From NCBI RefSeq assembly GCF_001467825.1, contig NZ_LNYK01000033.1, positions 948-64,947 on the forward strand: 64,000 nt of DNA, read 5' to 3'. The translations under genes were made by a program, and so were the position numbers. The notes beneath the pieces were generated by a model. The model saw only the letters and a program-made list of their open reading frames with translations, was not told where the DNA came from and searched no databases. Source of the stretch: Legionella londiniensis. Lineage in GTDB: Bacteria > Pseudomonadota > Gammaproteobacteria > Legionellales > Legionellaceae. The stretch's first letter is position 1. Every line of letters begins with the position of its first letter. Shown here piece after piece: positions 26,788-36,523 of this stretch.

Positions 26788-26977
26788 TTTGCAAAATAAA
26801 GCGGGTTCCACAATAAGGGCAAACTTCCACACCTGTGTCTTCGATTGGAAGATAAATTTTAGGATGGGCGTTCCAAAGGGTCATCTCATCGGTAGGACAA
26901 CTCAAGGGAAGATCGCTTTTGTGCACTATTTGATTTTTTTCAGCGCATGCTGGCTGCTTCTCGGCAACTTGGGTCAT
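26780..26977 (-). CDS. Small zinc-finger (zf-CHCC type) protein
   Basis: 65 residues. The C-terminal half contains SCPTDEMTLWNAHPKIYLP and VEVCPYCGTRF, giving one C, one H and a CxxC pair, the zf-CHCC layout found in the NDUFS6 subunit and in free-standing bacterial proteins of unknown role. The N-terminus has an extra cysteine. Probably cytoplasmic; overlaps the heptosyltransferase start. Confidence 0.8.
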   Translation of the reverse strand: MTQVAEKQPACAEKNQIVHKSDLPLSCPTDEMTLWNAHPKIYLPIEDTGVEVCPYCGTRFILQND

Positions 26978-27005
26978 TTTCTACTCCTGCAGAATTGGGT
27001 TCAAA

Positions 27006-27935
27006 CTAGATATTATCCAGTATTTTTCTGATCAAGACCATTAATTCATCAAACACATGGGGATTTTCAGCTACAAAACGATGTCCATCAGGCCAGTGCC
27101 TGAGCCAGGTTAATTGGCGTTTGGCCAATTGCCGGGTAGCAGCAATACCTTTTGCTTGAAAAGTGGAAAAATCGTACTCTCCTTGAAGATAAGAGAAAGC
27201 CTGCCGGTACCCTACACAGCGCATGGATGGATGCCTTAAGGTCAGCGGCCACCGGGACAATAACTGCTCTACCTCCTGTAAAAATCCTGTCTGAAGCATA
27301 TCCTGAAAACGCAAGGCTATTCGTTGATGCAACCAAAGCCTTGCCTCTGGCATTATCATCAAATTGATAAATGAATATGGCAAACCCAGGGGTTCCTTTG
27401 TCAGTTCCGAAATAGGGCGCATGGTCAAATGATATACTTCGAGGGCCCGCTGGATACGCTGGCTATCATGAGGGTGGATTTTTGCGGCAGAAACTGGATC
27501 GACCTTTTCCAAGTCCTGATGCAAGCGAGGCCACCCATGCATGGCTGCCTGCTCCAGAATTTGAGCCCTCAGCGTTTCATCCGCCTTGGGTAAGGACGAT
27601 AAACCATACTGCAAGGCACGAAAATACATCATGGTGCCCCCAGCCAACAAGGGGATTTTGCCTTGCTTGAAAATCAGCTCGCAACAGTTTTTCACATCTT
27701 CGCAAAAACTGGCTACAGAATAACTTTCCGGGGGATCGATGATGTCTATTAAATGATGCGGGGCATAAGACAATATTTGACTGTCTGGTTTCGCAGTCCC
27801 AATATCCATGCCGCGATATATCATTGCCGAATCTACACTCACAATTTCAAAAGGAAAATATTTGAGCAACTTGCATGCCAGCAATGTTTTTCCTGAAGCA
27901 GTAGGTCCCATCAAACAAAAAACAGGACTAGCCAT
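27006..27935 (-). CDS. miaA: tRNA dimethylallyltransferase
   Basis: 309 residues from the ATG at 27935 (MASPVFCLMGPTASGKT), which has AGGAGG about 8 bases upstream inside the end of mutL. The P-loop GPTASGKT and the SVDSAMIYRGMDIGTAKP motif are intact. It adds dimethylallyl to A37 of tRNAs reading U-starting codons. It overlaps mutL by 8 bases and completes the nnr-tsaE-amiB-mutL-miaA order. hfq, the common next gene, is not present here. Confidence 0.95.
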   Translation of the reverse strand: MASPVFCLMGPTASGKTLLACKLLKYFPFEIVSVDSAMIYRGMDIGTAKPDSQILSYAPHHLIDIIDPPESYSVASFCEDVKNCCELIFKQGKIPLLAGGTMMYFRALQYGLSSLPKADETLRAQILEQAAMHGWPRLHQDLEKVDPVSAAKIHPHDSQRIQRALEVYHLTMRPISELTKEPLGLPYSFINLMIMPEARLWLHQRIALRFQDMLQTGFLQEVEQLLSRWPLTLRHPSMRCVGYRQAFSYLQGEYDFSTFQAKGIAATRQLAKRQLTWLRHWPDGHRFVAENPHVFDELMVLIRKILDNI

Positions 27936-29559
27936 ACAACAGCCTCCTACACTGTTCATAATCTAAACGCAAACACCAGGAGTGCTTATCCCCTTCTTGT
28001 TCAATAATAGCCTTAAAGCTTAATAATAACTCTTTTTGTTCCTCAAGACTTAACAGAAAAGCATCAACTGTTTGACAAAACGGCAAAAAATCCAAGACTT
28101 GCGCTTCATTCAAATTTTCAACTTGACACAGTTTGTCAAACAATGCCTCGATATTTAAATTCGGCATGATATTGGGGATACTTCTTATCAAAAGCGCCTC
28201 TTCGCTGATTAAGTGAACTTCTATTCCCACTTGTATTAACACTCGCTGCCAAGTGTCCATATCGAAATGATGAAGATTCTTTTTGGCCAGATTGTATCTC
28301 ACTGGCAATAATAGGGGACGTTTGGACAGCGGCAAAGTTTGTGCTTTAAGCCGGCTTGCGAAAACCTGCTGCTGAAAAGCATTGATATCGATTAAATAAG
28401 AAATACCATGCAGAGTTAACAATATAAATGCATGATTCAAGGCACACCAGGATTCAGGGACCTTGCTTTGTTCAAGCTCTGCTGCATATTCGGCAAAGCG
28501 TTCATGGACTGCGATATGTGTTTTTTTTGTTTGTTGCAGCGGATAATGGCTGGTTTTTTTAGCTGGTTGCATTAACGCTTTACTTAAGTGCGTTATGATG
28601 AAATCGTGCACTAGCCTCGGTTGGCAAAAGCGGACTTCATGTTTTGTGGGGTGCACATTGACATCAACCTCCTCAGGCGGAAGCGTAATATAAAGAAGGC
28701 TTGCCGGGAATCGGCCGGGGTGTAATAAGGGCTCATAAACCTGTTTCACAGCATGACTTATGAGTTTATCTTTGACCATGCGTTTATTGATATAAAACCA
28801 CTGCTTATCATTTTGGCTGCGCTGATAGTTCGCCCCGCTTATAAAGCCCTGCATTTTTAAAAATCCCTGTTCAACCTCCAGGTAAATGGCATTGTCTACA
28901 AATTGTTTTCCTAATAATTTTTTAATACGCAACAAAATGGTTTTTTCACAATCGGCTGGCGGTAATTCAAAAACAAGTCTGCCATTATGCTTCAATGAAA
29001 TAGCTATTTTGGGGTTGCTGAGGGCAAAGCGTTTCACGACAGCTTCCAAAACCAAATATTCCGTTCGTGCGGATTTAAGAAATTTTTTTCTTACTGGCGC
29101 ATTAAAAAAAAGATCAACAACTTCTACTGTGGTTCCTTGATTTCTGGCGCTTGGCTGTAATTGGATATGTCCGTTTTCCGCGAAGAGCTGCATGCCATAT
29201 TCTTGTGCTGCTGGCCGGGAACAAATTGAAAGTTTTGCAACTGAGGCGATGCTTGCCAAGGCTTCGCCGCGAAATCCAAGGCTCGTCAAGGCATATAAAT
29301 CTTCCAGCCTCGCGATTTTACTGGTAGCGTGCGCTGCAATGGCCAAAGGCAAATCATCACCCACAATTCCTGTACCATCATCGCTTACCTTGATGCGTGA
29401 CAATCCGCCGTAATCCGCTTCTATCTGAATTTTGCGTGCATCGGCATCCATGGCATTCTCAAGGAGTTCCTTAATCACTGAGGCAGGACGCTCAATGACT
29501 TCCCCAGCTGCTATTTGATTGGCAATAATGCTTGGAAGTTGCCGAATTCTCATGACCAT
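27928..29559 (-). CDS. mutL: DNA mismatch repair protein MutL
   Basis: 543 residues, shorter than the E. coli protein (615), mainly from a short linker. The GHKL ATPase motifs are intact: IKELLENAMDADA, VSDDGTGI and SLGFRGEALASIASV. The C-terminal dimerisation domain is present and lacks the DQHA endonuclease motif, as in other methyl-directed repair bacteria. It overlaps amiB by 10 bases. An inner ATG two codons on (29553) is an equally good start. Confidence 0.95.
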   Translation of the reverse strand: MVMRIRQLPSIIANQIAAGEVIERPASVIKELLENAMDADARKIQIEADYGGLSRIKVSDDGTGIVGDDLPLAIAAHATSKIARLEDLYALTSLGFRGEALASIASVAKLSICSRPAAQEYGMQLFAENGHIQLQPSARNQGTTVEVVDLFFNAPVRKKFLKSARTEYLVLEAVVKRFALSNPKIAISLKHNGRLVFELPPADCEKTILLRIKKLLGKQFVDNAIYLEVEQGFLKMQGFISGANYQRSQNDKQWFYINKRMVKDKLISHAVKQVYEPLLHPGRFPASLLYITLPPEEVDVNVHPTKHEVRFCQPRLVHDFIITHLSKALMQPAKKTSHYPLQQTKKTHIAVHERFAEYAAELEQSKVPESWCALNHAFILLTLHGISYLIDINAFQQQVFASRLKAQTLPLSKRPLLLPVRYNLAKKNLHHFDMDTWQRVLIQVGIEVHLISEEALLIRSIPNIMPNLNIEALFDKLCQVENLNEAQVLDFLPFCQTVDAFLLSLEEQKELLLSFKAIIEQEGDKHSWCLRLDYEQCRRLLYG

Positions 29560-30869
29560 AGCTTTGGAATAATCAACTTTTGGCCGATGTGAACCTTATC
29601 TGAATTCAGCTTGTTTTCAGTTCTAAGTGCTTGAATGGAAACCTGGTAACGTGCTGCAATGGAAGATAAGGACTCTCCCCGCTTAACAACATGCTGCATG
29701 CCTTTTGAGCTCGCTGCCAAACGAGTGCCTTGCGGCGGATGTTCGCTGAAATAGAGTTTTATGCCTTCAAATATGGCGCTTGTCAATTTGGTTTGATAGG
29801 CAGGATTGGTTAAATTCTGTTCTTCACGAGGGTTTGATATAAACCCTGTCTCAATCAAAATCGATGGGATATCAGGAGATTTTAATACAACAAAGCGAGC
29901 CTGTTCTACCTGATTATGATGTAAATCGGTAATCTTATCCAAAGACTGCAATACTTGCGTGCCCATTTCAAGGCTCGCACCAATAGTTGCCGTCTGTGAT
30001 AAATCGAGCAATACAGTTCTTACCAAACCATTTTGATCATCCAACTCAGCGAGATTAACACCGCCTAATTCTGAATAGTTTTCCTTTTCAGCAAGCCAGC
30101 GCGCAGCTTCACTGGTTGCCCCCCCCTGCGATAATGCAAAAACTGAAGCGCCGTTCGAATCACGATTGATAAAAGCGTCAGCATGGATAGAAATAAAAAT
30201 ATCGGCGTTGTATTTCCTGGCGATATTCAACCGTTCCCGCAAACCCACATAATAATCCCCATTTCGGGTTAAAATTGCGCGCATATCAGGATGACGGTCA
30301 ATCATCTTTTTTAATTTCTGGGCAATCGCTAATACCACATCTTTTTCTTTATGGCGCCTTGGTCCTATGGCGCCTGGATCTTTGCCGCCATGACCCGGGT
30401 CAAGTACGATAATCACCTGGCGCAAAGATTTTTCAGGGCTGCGCTTAACCGCAGGCTGGGTTTTACTCTGAGGGCTTTTTTCATTTGCAAGCGGCCTTGC
30501 GAGTTGTTTCTTTGAAACGGTAAGACGCAACTGTCGTGCTGTTGACTGTGCCTTAACTGCAGCCGGCGCCTTCAAGTCAAATACTACCCGCAAAGTATCT
30601 TTGTCGGGCCTGCCAGTACGAATGTCAGAGATCAAATTTTTTTTGGTCAATGGATTCAACGTGGCGCCAAGAATGGTTTGACTAAAATCAACTACCACGC
30701 GCTCCGGCTGCGATAGAGAAAAATAATGATAGCTAAAAGGGCTATCAAGAGTAAAAACTATTGCCACAGTATTTGGTTTTTCTTCATACTGAATGGACAA
30801 TAGCCTTGCTCCCAAAGCCGGGCCAAAGCAAAGCATCAAGATGAAAAACTGCATCAGCCGAATGATCAT
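29550..30869 (-). CDS. amiB: N-acetylmuramoyl-L-alanine amidase, AmiB/AmiC type with LysM
   Basis: 439 residues: signal peptide, AMIN domain (about 20-120), basic/proline linker, amidase_3 catalytic domain (about 150-375; LDPGHGGKDPGAIG and ISIHADAF zinc motifs), and a C-terminal LysM (HVVKRGESLSSIAARYQVS). It cleaves septal peptidoglycan and is probably activated by an EnvC-like factor via the FtsEX system encoded elsewhere in this window. Start overlaps the tsaE stop (ATGA). Confidence 0.93.
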   Translation of the reverse strand: MIIRLMQFFILMLCFGPALGARLLSIQYEEKPNTVAIVFTLDSPFSYHYFSLSQPERVVVDFSQTILGATLNPLTKKNLISDIRTGRPDKDTLRVVFDLKAPAAVKAQSTARQLRLTVSKKQLARPLANEKSPQSKTQPAVKRSPEKSLRQVIIVLDPGHGGKDPGAIGPRRHKEKDVVLAIAQKLKKMIDRHPDMRAILTRNGDYYVGLRERLNIARKYNADIFISIHADAFINRDSNGASVFALSQGGATSEAARWLAEKENYSELGGVNLAELDDQNGLVRTVLLDLSQTATIGASLEMGTQVLQSLDKITDLHHNQVEQARFVVLKSPDIPSILIETGFISNPREEQNLTNPAYQTKLTSAIFEGIKLYFSEHPPQGTRLAASSKGMQHVVKRGESLSSIAARYQVSIQALRTENKLNSDKVHIGQKLIIPKLWS

Positions 30870-31330
30870 GCATCACCTAGTAGACAGTTCAAAATATAAT
30901 TACCAGCCTCACTATGCGCTTCAACCTGCATTTCTCGCCCAGAACCTTTAAAAAAGAGATGGAACGCCAAATCAATTTTAGGCAGAGAACCGGGCGCATG
31001 CTCCGGCCATTCAATGCAGCAAACAGCATTTTCTGAAAAGTAATCGCGAAAACCAATATACTCAAGCTCTGATTGATCATGAATCCGGTATAAATCAAAG
31101 TGATGCACTGGGTAGCGATCTGTTTGATAGCTTTCTACCAGAGAAAAGGTCGGACTTTTAATCGCTGAGGTGATGCCCAAGGTACGCAAAAGGGCACGGA
31201 TAAAAGTAGTCTTTCCGGCACCTATCTCGCCGCTGAAGGTCAGTACTGTCGAAGATGAAAGGCAATAAGCCAGTTTTTCAGCTGTTTTGATGCTCTTGTC
31301 TTCTGTTGGTAGAGAAATTATCAAGCTCAT
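30866..31330 (-). CDS. tsaE: tRNA t6A synthesis ATPase TsaE
   Basis: 154 residues with Walker A GEIGAGKTT, the switch region SPTFSLVESY and the HFDLYRI motif. It works with TsaB and TsaD in making threonylcarbamoyladenosine at position 37 of tRNAs. Encoded upstream of amiB with a 4-base overlap. Confidence 0.95.
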   Translation of the reverse strand: MSLIISLPTEDKSIKTAEKLAYCLSSSTVLTFSGEIGAGKTTFIRALLRTLGITSAIKSPTFSLVESYQTDRYPVHHFDLYRIHDQSELEYIGFRDYFSENAVCCIEWPEHAPGSLPKIDLAFHLFFKGSGREMQVEAHSEAGNYILNCLLGDA

Positions 31331-31551
31331 ATCATTGTATCCAGACTATTAATTCGCAGCCGGATTTAGACAGGTTTGCAATCCGGGATTTGGACTTTAA
31401 CTCCCCACCTGAACACTTGCCAATCTTGGGCTGCTTTTTTGGCTTAAAACGGCTTGCAACCAGATATGCTGTCGCTACACTGATTAAATAAAGGCCTGTT
31501 CTATTAAACCAATCTCTTCTGACTCAAATAAAACTTTGCATGCCGGACTCA

Positions 31552-33027
31552 TCAGGCGGTTCTGAGCTTTTGCCGAAGAAAAGGCATCACTTCACTTGCC
31601 AGGAATCCGCGTTCACCGAATGCCAGGGCTGCGTCGTCTGCCGCACTCGCATGCAGCCATGTGCCAAGTTGCGCTGCTTTGCCAAGCTCGACTCCCTGGG
31701 CAAGCAATCCGCCAATAATGCCGCTTAATATATCCCCCATGCCAGCCGTAGCCATTCCAGGATTCCCGTCAATACAAAGGCCTGCTGTTTTTTCACCGTT
31801 ATGGATGATGGTTCCTGTGCCCTTTAATACCACACAGCCCCCATAGCGTTGCTGAATTAACCGGGCAGCCGCGTAGCGGTTATCCATCACGTCCTTGACT
31901 GTGCAGGACAATAAGATTGCTGCTTCGCCAGGATGAGGCGTTAAAATCCAGTTATCATCCTCCTGAGGATGCTTAGCCAAAAAATGCAAAGCCGAGGCAT
32001 CAATCACCAATGGCATAGGCGCGGTCACAGCTGCCGAAAACAGATCCTTTGCCCATCGATTATCGCCTAATCCCGGCCCAAGAATACAAACAGTGGCTTT
32101 TTCCAGTAAGGGCAGGACATCATCAGCTGTCTCTACCGGATAAATCATCGCTTCGGGCAGTAACGGCAATGCTCCGCAAACATGCTCAGGTCTTGTCGCG
32201 ATGGAAATCATGCCCGCCCCGCTTTTTAAAGCAGCAAGCGCCGCAAGATAGGCCGCACCGGGCATCCCGATATTGCCTCCAATCACCAAAACGTGCCCAA
32301 ACATCCCTTTATGACAATTCTTCGGGCGGGGACTTAAGTTCTGCAACAAGCTTTTATCAAGCGCGAAGGCCGCAGGAATAACATGTGCCAATGATTCTTT
32401 TATCTGCAAGTCATGGCAGACAATTTGACCGCAAACATCAGGCCCGGCTGCGGTATACATGCCAAATTTTGGCGCGATAAATGTCACCGTCAATTTGGCT
32501 TTGATGCATACGCCAAGCACGCGGCCTGTATCAGCATCAAGCCCTGATGGTAAATCAAGTGAAAAAATCGGAAGGCCGCTTTCGTTCAGCAAGGTAATGA
32601 TTGATGTGAACGGCTCTCGAACCTCTCCTTCAAGACCCGTGCCTAGCAGGCCATCAATGACAAGCTCAACCCCATTGTCGATGCCATCATCGAAGGTTTG
32701 ACAAATAACACCCGCAGCAAGGGCTTCAATTGCAGCTTCACGCACAAGTGTTGGCAATTCTTCCAATGTTTTATACTGATGCACAAAAACGGTTAAGCCA
32801 TATTCCCTGGCAAGGCGTGCAAGAATATAGGCATCACCGGCATTTTTTCCGCCGCCGCAAAATACAGCAATCACTTTAAGCTTCGGAAATTGCTGAATGA
32901 GGATGTTAAAGGCAGCCCTGCCTGCCCGCTGCATCAGTATTTCTTCACTGATGTTCAAATCGTTTATGGCGTATTGTTCGCATTGACGAATCTGATCGCG
33001 GAAATAAAATGTTTTGTCATTCAGCAT
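31552..33027 (-). CDS. nnr: Bifunctional NAD(P)HX epimerase/dehydratase
   Basis: 491 residues. The N-terminal YjeF_N domain (about 1-215, GGGKNAGDAYILAR) epimerises damaged NAD(P)HX; the C-terminal ribokinase-like domain (about 225-490, GNIGMPGAAYLAA and GMGDILSGIIGGL) dehydrates it back to NAD(P)H. It lies 221 bases upstream of tsaE with no gene between. That gap has a short open minus-strand stretch without a usable start codon. Confidence 0.94.
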   Translation of the reverse strand: MLNDKTFYFRDQIRQCEQYAINDLNISEEILMQRAGRAAFNILIQQFPKLKVIAVFCGGGKNAGDAYILARLAREYGLTVFVHQYKTLEELPTLVREAAIEALAAGVICQTFDDGIDNGVELVIDGLLGTGLEGEVREPFTSIITLLNESGLPIFSLDLPSGLDADTGRVLGVCIKAKLTVTFIAPKFGMYTAAGPDVCGQIVCHDLQIKESLAHVIPAAFALDKSLLQNLSPRPKNCHKGMFGHVLVIGGNIGMPGAAYLAALAALKSGAGMISIATRPEHVCGALPLLPEAMIYPVETADDVLPLLEKATVCILGPGLGDNRWAKDLFSAAVTAPMPLVIDASALHFLAKHPQEDDNWILTPHPGEAAILLSCTVKDVMDNRYAAARLIQQRYGGCVVLKGTGTIIHNGEKTAGLCIDGNPGMATAGMGDILSGIIGGLLAQGVELGKAAQLGTWLHASAADDAALAFGERGFLASEVMPFLRQKLRTA

Positions 33028-33046
33028 GAACTATTCTGCTCTAATT

Positions 33047-33445
33047 CTATTTCACAAGCTTTAATTCGGGCCTGCTTTTCGCCACCCGCTCTTTTGCGCC
33101 GGGGGATGGCGGAGGAGAGGAGTCATCCTCCTCAGGCGCGAACTCCATGCCCTGCCCATTTTCCTTAGCATAAATGGCAAGAACAGCACCGGGTGTAACA
33201 AATACCTGGGTAGCCTGACCGGCAAAACGCGTGGTAAATATAATCCGGTCATTATCTAAATGTAACCCCCGGCAGGCCTTGGGCGATATATTCAATACGA
33301 TCTTCCCATCACTCACATATTCCTCAGGAACCTGTACGCCAGGCGCTTTGGCATTAACGAGTAAATAGGGCGTTAATTGATTATCGACAATCCAATCATA
33401 TATCGCGCGGATGAGATAGGGTTTATTAGAAGTCATGGAAGTCAT
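33047..33445 (-). CDS. sspB: ClpXP protease specificity-enhancing factor SspB
   Basis: 132 residues. It has the SspB substrate-binding fold start (PYLIRAIYDWIVDNQLTPYL), an acidic disordered linker (EEDDSSPPPSPG) and the C-terminal ClpX-docking tail RPELKLVK. It delivers ssrA-tagged proteins to ClpXP. Its ATG overlaps the sspA stop (TAATG). Confidence 0.95.
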   Translation of the reverse strand: MTSMTSNKPYLIRAIYDWIVDNQLTPYLLVNAKAPGVQVPEEYVSDGKIVLNISPKACRGLHLDNDRIIFTTRFAGQATQVFVTPGAVLAIYAKENGQGMEFAPEEDDSSPPPSPGAKERVAKSRPELKLVK

Positions 33446-34065
33446 TACGCTGCCCTTAGCTGCCTCTCAGCTTCCGTCAAACTGGTTTCAAAAGAGTCGC
33501 GCTTAAATAAGCGTTGCATATAGGCATGTAATGCTTTTGACGGCGCAGGAATTTCTATGCCCAGCGAAGGAAGACGCCAGAGTAAAGGAGCCAGTGCGCA
33601 ATCCAGCAAAGAAAACTCATCGCTTAGGAAAAAGGGTTTATCCGCAAATACCGGCTCAAGATTAACCAGGCTTTCAAGGAGTAATTGGCGTGCTTCATCC
33701 GCTTCATGATTGTGCATGATTTGCCGCAACAAACTATACCAGTCCTGCTCTATTCGATACATCATTTTCCGGGCTTCGGCACGTGCCACTGGATAGACAG
33801 GCAATAAAGGCGGATGGGGAAACCGCTCATCCAAATACTCCATAATGATGCGCGCTTCATACAATACCAAGTCCCTGTCAATTAAAGTTGGGATGCTCCC
33901 ATAAGGATTAACTGCTGCCAGGTCGCTTGGGATTTCCCCGGGCTTGATATTCATAATTTCTACATTAACGCCCTTTTCTGCCAATACAATTCTGACTTGA
34001 TGACTGTAAACATCGTCGTTATCAGAATACAAAGACATAATCGTGCGCTTTGCAATTATAGCCAT
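33445..34065 (-). CDS. sspA: Stringent starvation protein A
   Basis: 206 residues from the ATG at 34065, GGAG 6 bases upstream. A GST-like fold: thioredoxin-like N-terminus (SLYSDNDDVYSHQVRIVLAEKGV) and helical C-terminus. It binds RNA polymerase in stationary phase. Operon with sspB; downstream of the cytochrome bc1 genes in the common order. Confidence 0.93.
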   Translation of the reverse strand: MAIIAKRTIMSLYSDNDDVYSHQVRIVLAEKGVNVEIMNIKPGEIPSDLAAVNPYGSIPTLIDRDLVLYEARIIMEYLDERFPHPPLLPVYPVARAEARKMMYRIEQDWYSLLRQIMHNHEADEARQLLLESLVNLEPVFADKPFFLSDEFSLLDCALAPLLWRLPSLGIEIPAPSKALHAYMQRLFKRDSFETSLTEAERQLRAA

Positions 34066-34347
34066 CAACCGCTCCTCTTCATTCGTTTATAAAATAGCAT
34101 GCCGCAGTAAAAAGCCATGACGGCAAGTCTTCGGATATGAAAGTTCACTATTTTATCATATTTTCTTCTTTCGTGCTGAACCGGGGCATTCCGTCAATCA
34201 CTTTTTCTGAAGCAAAAATTCGGAATGCATATTAGACTGAGAGAGAAAAATAGCTCGAATCCAGACCATCCGCTCAATCTAAAACCTGGCACAATAAATT
34301 TTCAGCCGTAAATTGTAATGGTTAGACCCTAACTGCTTTGCGCTATC

Positions 34348-35259
34348 TCACACCACCTTGCGCCAATAAATTTTTTTCAAACCGTAAGCCGGGATCAGCA
34401 ACAAGCCCAAAAATGCCAAAACAAAAAAACCAATTCGGTATCGGGTCAGCCGGTTAGGTTCTGACGCATATACAAGAAACGTCACTAAATCCTGCAACGT
34501 GCTGTCAAATTGTTGCTGGCTCATTGAGCCAGATTCAACGAGGAGCAGGCTTAACTTTGCCTCTGAATTATCACCGGCATCCCTCTCTTTCACAGCGATT
34601 ACCCTTCCTTGCAGCGGAGCCAAAATATTGGGCATGGAAACATCCGGCACCAAAAGATTATTGGCGCCAAAAGATCTGTTCTTATCAACATAAAAGCTCT
34701 TTAGGTAAGTGTATATCCATTCAGGCCCTTTTTCCCTTGCCGATAGTGTTAAATCGGGAGGCAGGCGCCCAAACCATTCCCGGGCATCTTCTTCTGGCAT
34801 GCTGATTGCAATGGGATCATGGATGGTTGCTGACGTAAAAATCAGATTATTTTTTAACAAATCTTTATCAACTCTTCCGTCAAATGTCGTTAAACCCAAA
34901 TCTTTTGCCATTGTGCTGTAGCGCAAATATTTCAGGGAATGGCAACCAGAACAGTAATTCATGAATGCTTTAGCACCGCGCTGTAAGGCTGCCTTATCAT
35001 GCAAATCTGTTTCCACAGGTCTCATGTCTACCTTAACTGTTGCTGCCTCAAGCGCGGTAGCCGCAAGGAGCAAGAATCCCAAGGAAACTGCTACTTTGCA
35101 TTGATTATTATTGGCCACTGCTTTGATCCCGTGGCTTAATCGGCTTTTGGCAGCTTGACGGGCAGCGGCCAAAACCCTACAAATCTCCTGGCCAAATTGC
35201 AGGATGCCAACGGTGAGTGGACTATTACGATTCTTGCTTGAAAACCAGGGCTTACTCAT
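34348..35259 (-). CDS. petC: Cytochrome c1 of the bc1 complex
   Basis: 303 residues with the haem c site CSGCH, the distal Met ligand region and a C-terminal membrane anchor (about 275-295). The signal/first membrane segment (VAVSLGFLLLAATALEA) begins only near residue 57, so either the N-terminus is unusually long or translation starts at the GTG near residue 48. The ATG overlaps the petB stop (ATGA), supporting the longer form. Electron carrier from Rieske to soluble cytochrome c. Confidence 0.92.
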   Translation of the reverse strand: MSKPWFSSKNRNSPLTVGILQFGQEICRVLAAARQAAKSRLSHGIKAVANNNQCKVAVSLGFLLLAATALEAATVKVDMRPVETDLHDKAALQRGAKAFMNYCSGCHSLKYLRYSTMAKDLGLTTFDGRVDKDLLKNNLIFTSATIHDPIAISMPEEDAREWFGRLPPDLTLSAREKGPEWIYTYLKSFYVDKNRSFGANNLLVPDVSMPNILAPLQGRVIAVKERDAGDNSEAKLSLLLVESGSMSQQQFDSTLQDLVTFLVYASEPNRLTRYRIGFFVLAFLGLLLIPAYGLKKIYWRKVV

Positions 35260-36467
35260 ATGTTGATCCTTTCAGGCACAGGGGCGGTAGTTTCATAGCG
35301 GCTGTAAAAAGGCATCATCAGAAAGAAAGCAAAATAGATCACTGTACAAATACGCGCGAGATATTGTCTAAAAGGAGTAACATCGACTGTACCAAGGTAC
35401 CCAAGCACAAAAAAACTGATGGCAAAAGCAACCATTGCTGTTTTGGTTAAAACGCCTTTATATCGTATGGAACGAACAGGGCTTTTATCCAGCCATGGTA
35501 CTAAAAAAAGAATGAGAATGGCGGCCCCCATGACAATCACACCAAACAACTTATCCGGTATCGCTCTCAACATGGCGTAAAAAGGCGTCATATACCAAAC
35601 CGGCGCAATGTGCTCTGGGGTGGTTAGCGCATTGGCGGCAGCAAAATTTGCGTGTTCAAGAAAATACCCCCCCATTTCTGGGAAGAAAAAAACAATAGTA
35701 AAAAAAAGGAGCAAAAAAACAATAACCCCAAAAAAATCTTTTACCGTGTAGTAAGGATGGAAGGGAATGCCATCAAGCGGCCTGCCTTCATTATCCCTAT
35801 GTTTTTTGATTTCGATACCTTCAGGGTTATTTGAGCCTACCTTATGCAGGGCAACCAGATGCAGGAATACTAAAAACAACAGCAATAATGGCACTCCTAT
35901 CACATGGAGAGCAAAAAATCGCTGCAATGTGGGGTTGGAAACGTTATAATCACCCCGCAACCAGGTCGTGATCGCCTCCCCCACCCATGGAATAGCGCCA
36001 AAAAGAGAAGTAATGACCTGCGCTCCCCAATAAGACATTTGCCCCCAGGGAAGCAAATAGCCAAAAAAAGCCTCAGCCATTAACAAAATAAATAAGATAA
36101 CACCCAGTATCCAAACCAGCTCACGCGGCTTTTGATACGAGCCATACAGCAGGCCACGGAACATGTGCAGATAGATGACAATAAAAAAAGCAGACGCCCC
36201 GGTTGAGTGCATGTACCGCAGCAGCCATCCATAATTCACATCACGCATGATATATTCAACAGAGCTAAATGCCTCCTCAGCGGTTGGAGTATAAAACATT
36301 GTCAGCCAAAGGCCGGTTAGCAACTGATTTAGCAAAACCACAATTGCCAATGAGCCAAAATAGTAATAAAAATTAAAATTTTTTGGCGCATAGTATTCAG
36401 CCGCATGCTCCTTCCAGGTCTTAATCAGAGGAAACCGAGCATCAATCCAATTTAGCAATGCCTTCAT
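35256..36467 (-). CDS. petB: Cytochrome b of the bc1 complex
   Basis: 403 residues from the ATG at 36467 (AGGGA 6 bases upstream). Eight membrane segments are expected; the four haem-ligand histidines occur in the usual pairs (RYMHSTGAS and FALHVIGVPLL regions). The PEWY-type quinol-site motif appears as APVWYMTPFYA, with E replaced by W-adjacent APVW. It transfers quinol electrons across the inner membrane. Confidence 0.93.
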   Translation of the reverse strand: MKALLNWIDARFPLIKTWKEHAAEYYAPKNFNFYYYFGSLAIVVLLNQLLTGLWLTMFYTPTAEEAFSSVEYIMRDVNYGWLLRYMHSTGASAFFIVIYLHMFRGLLYGSYQKPRELVWILGVILFILLMAEAFFGYLLPWGQMSYWGAQVITSLFGAIPWVGEAITTWLRGDYNVSNPTLQRFFALHVIGVPLLLLFLVFLHLVALHKVGSNNPEGIEIKKHRDNEGRPLDGIPFHPYYTVKDFFGVIVFLLLFFTIVFFFPEMGGYFLEHANFAAANALTTPEHIAPVWYMTPFYAMLRAIPDKLFGVIVMGAAILILFLVPWLDKSPVRSIRYKGVLTKTAMVAFAISFFVLGYLGTVDVTPFRQYLARICTVIYFAFFLMMPFYSRYETTAPVPERINI

Positions 36468-36523
36468 ATTCAATCCCTATAGAGAATCCAATTGTTTTTT
36501 AACTCAAACTCAGGATCACTTGC

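Noticed and set aside
31331-31551. Open minus-strand stretch between nnr and tsaE
   Set aside because: About 60 open codons with a hydrophobic start and basic tail, but no ATG, GTG or TTG at its beginning and no ribosome site. Could be a remnant; not supported as a gene.
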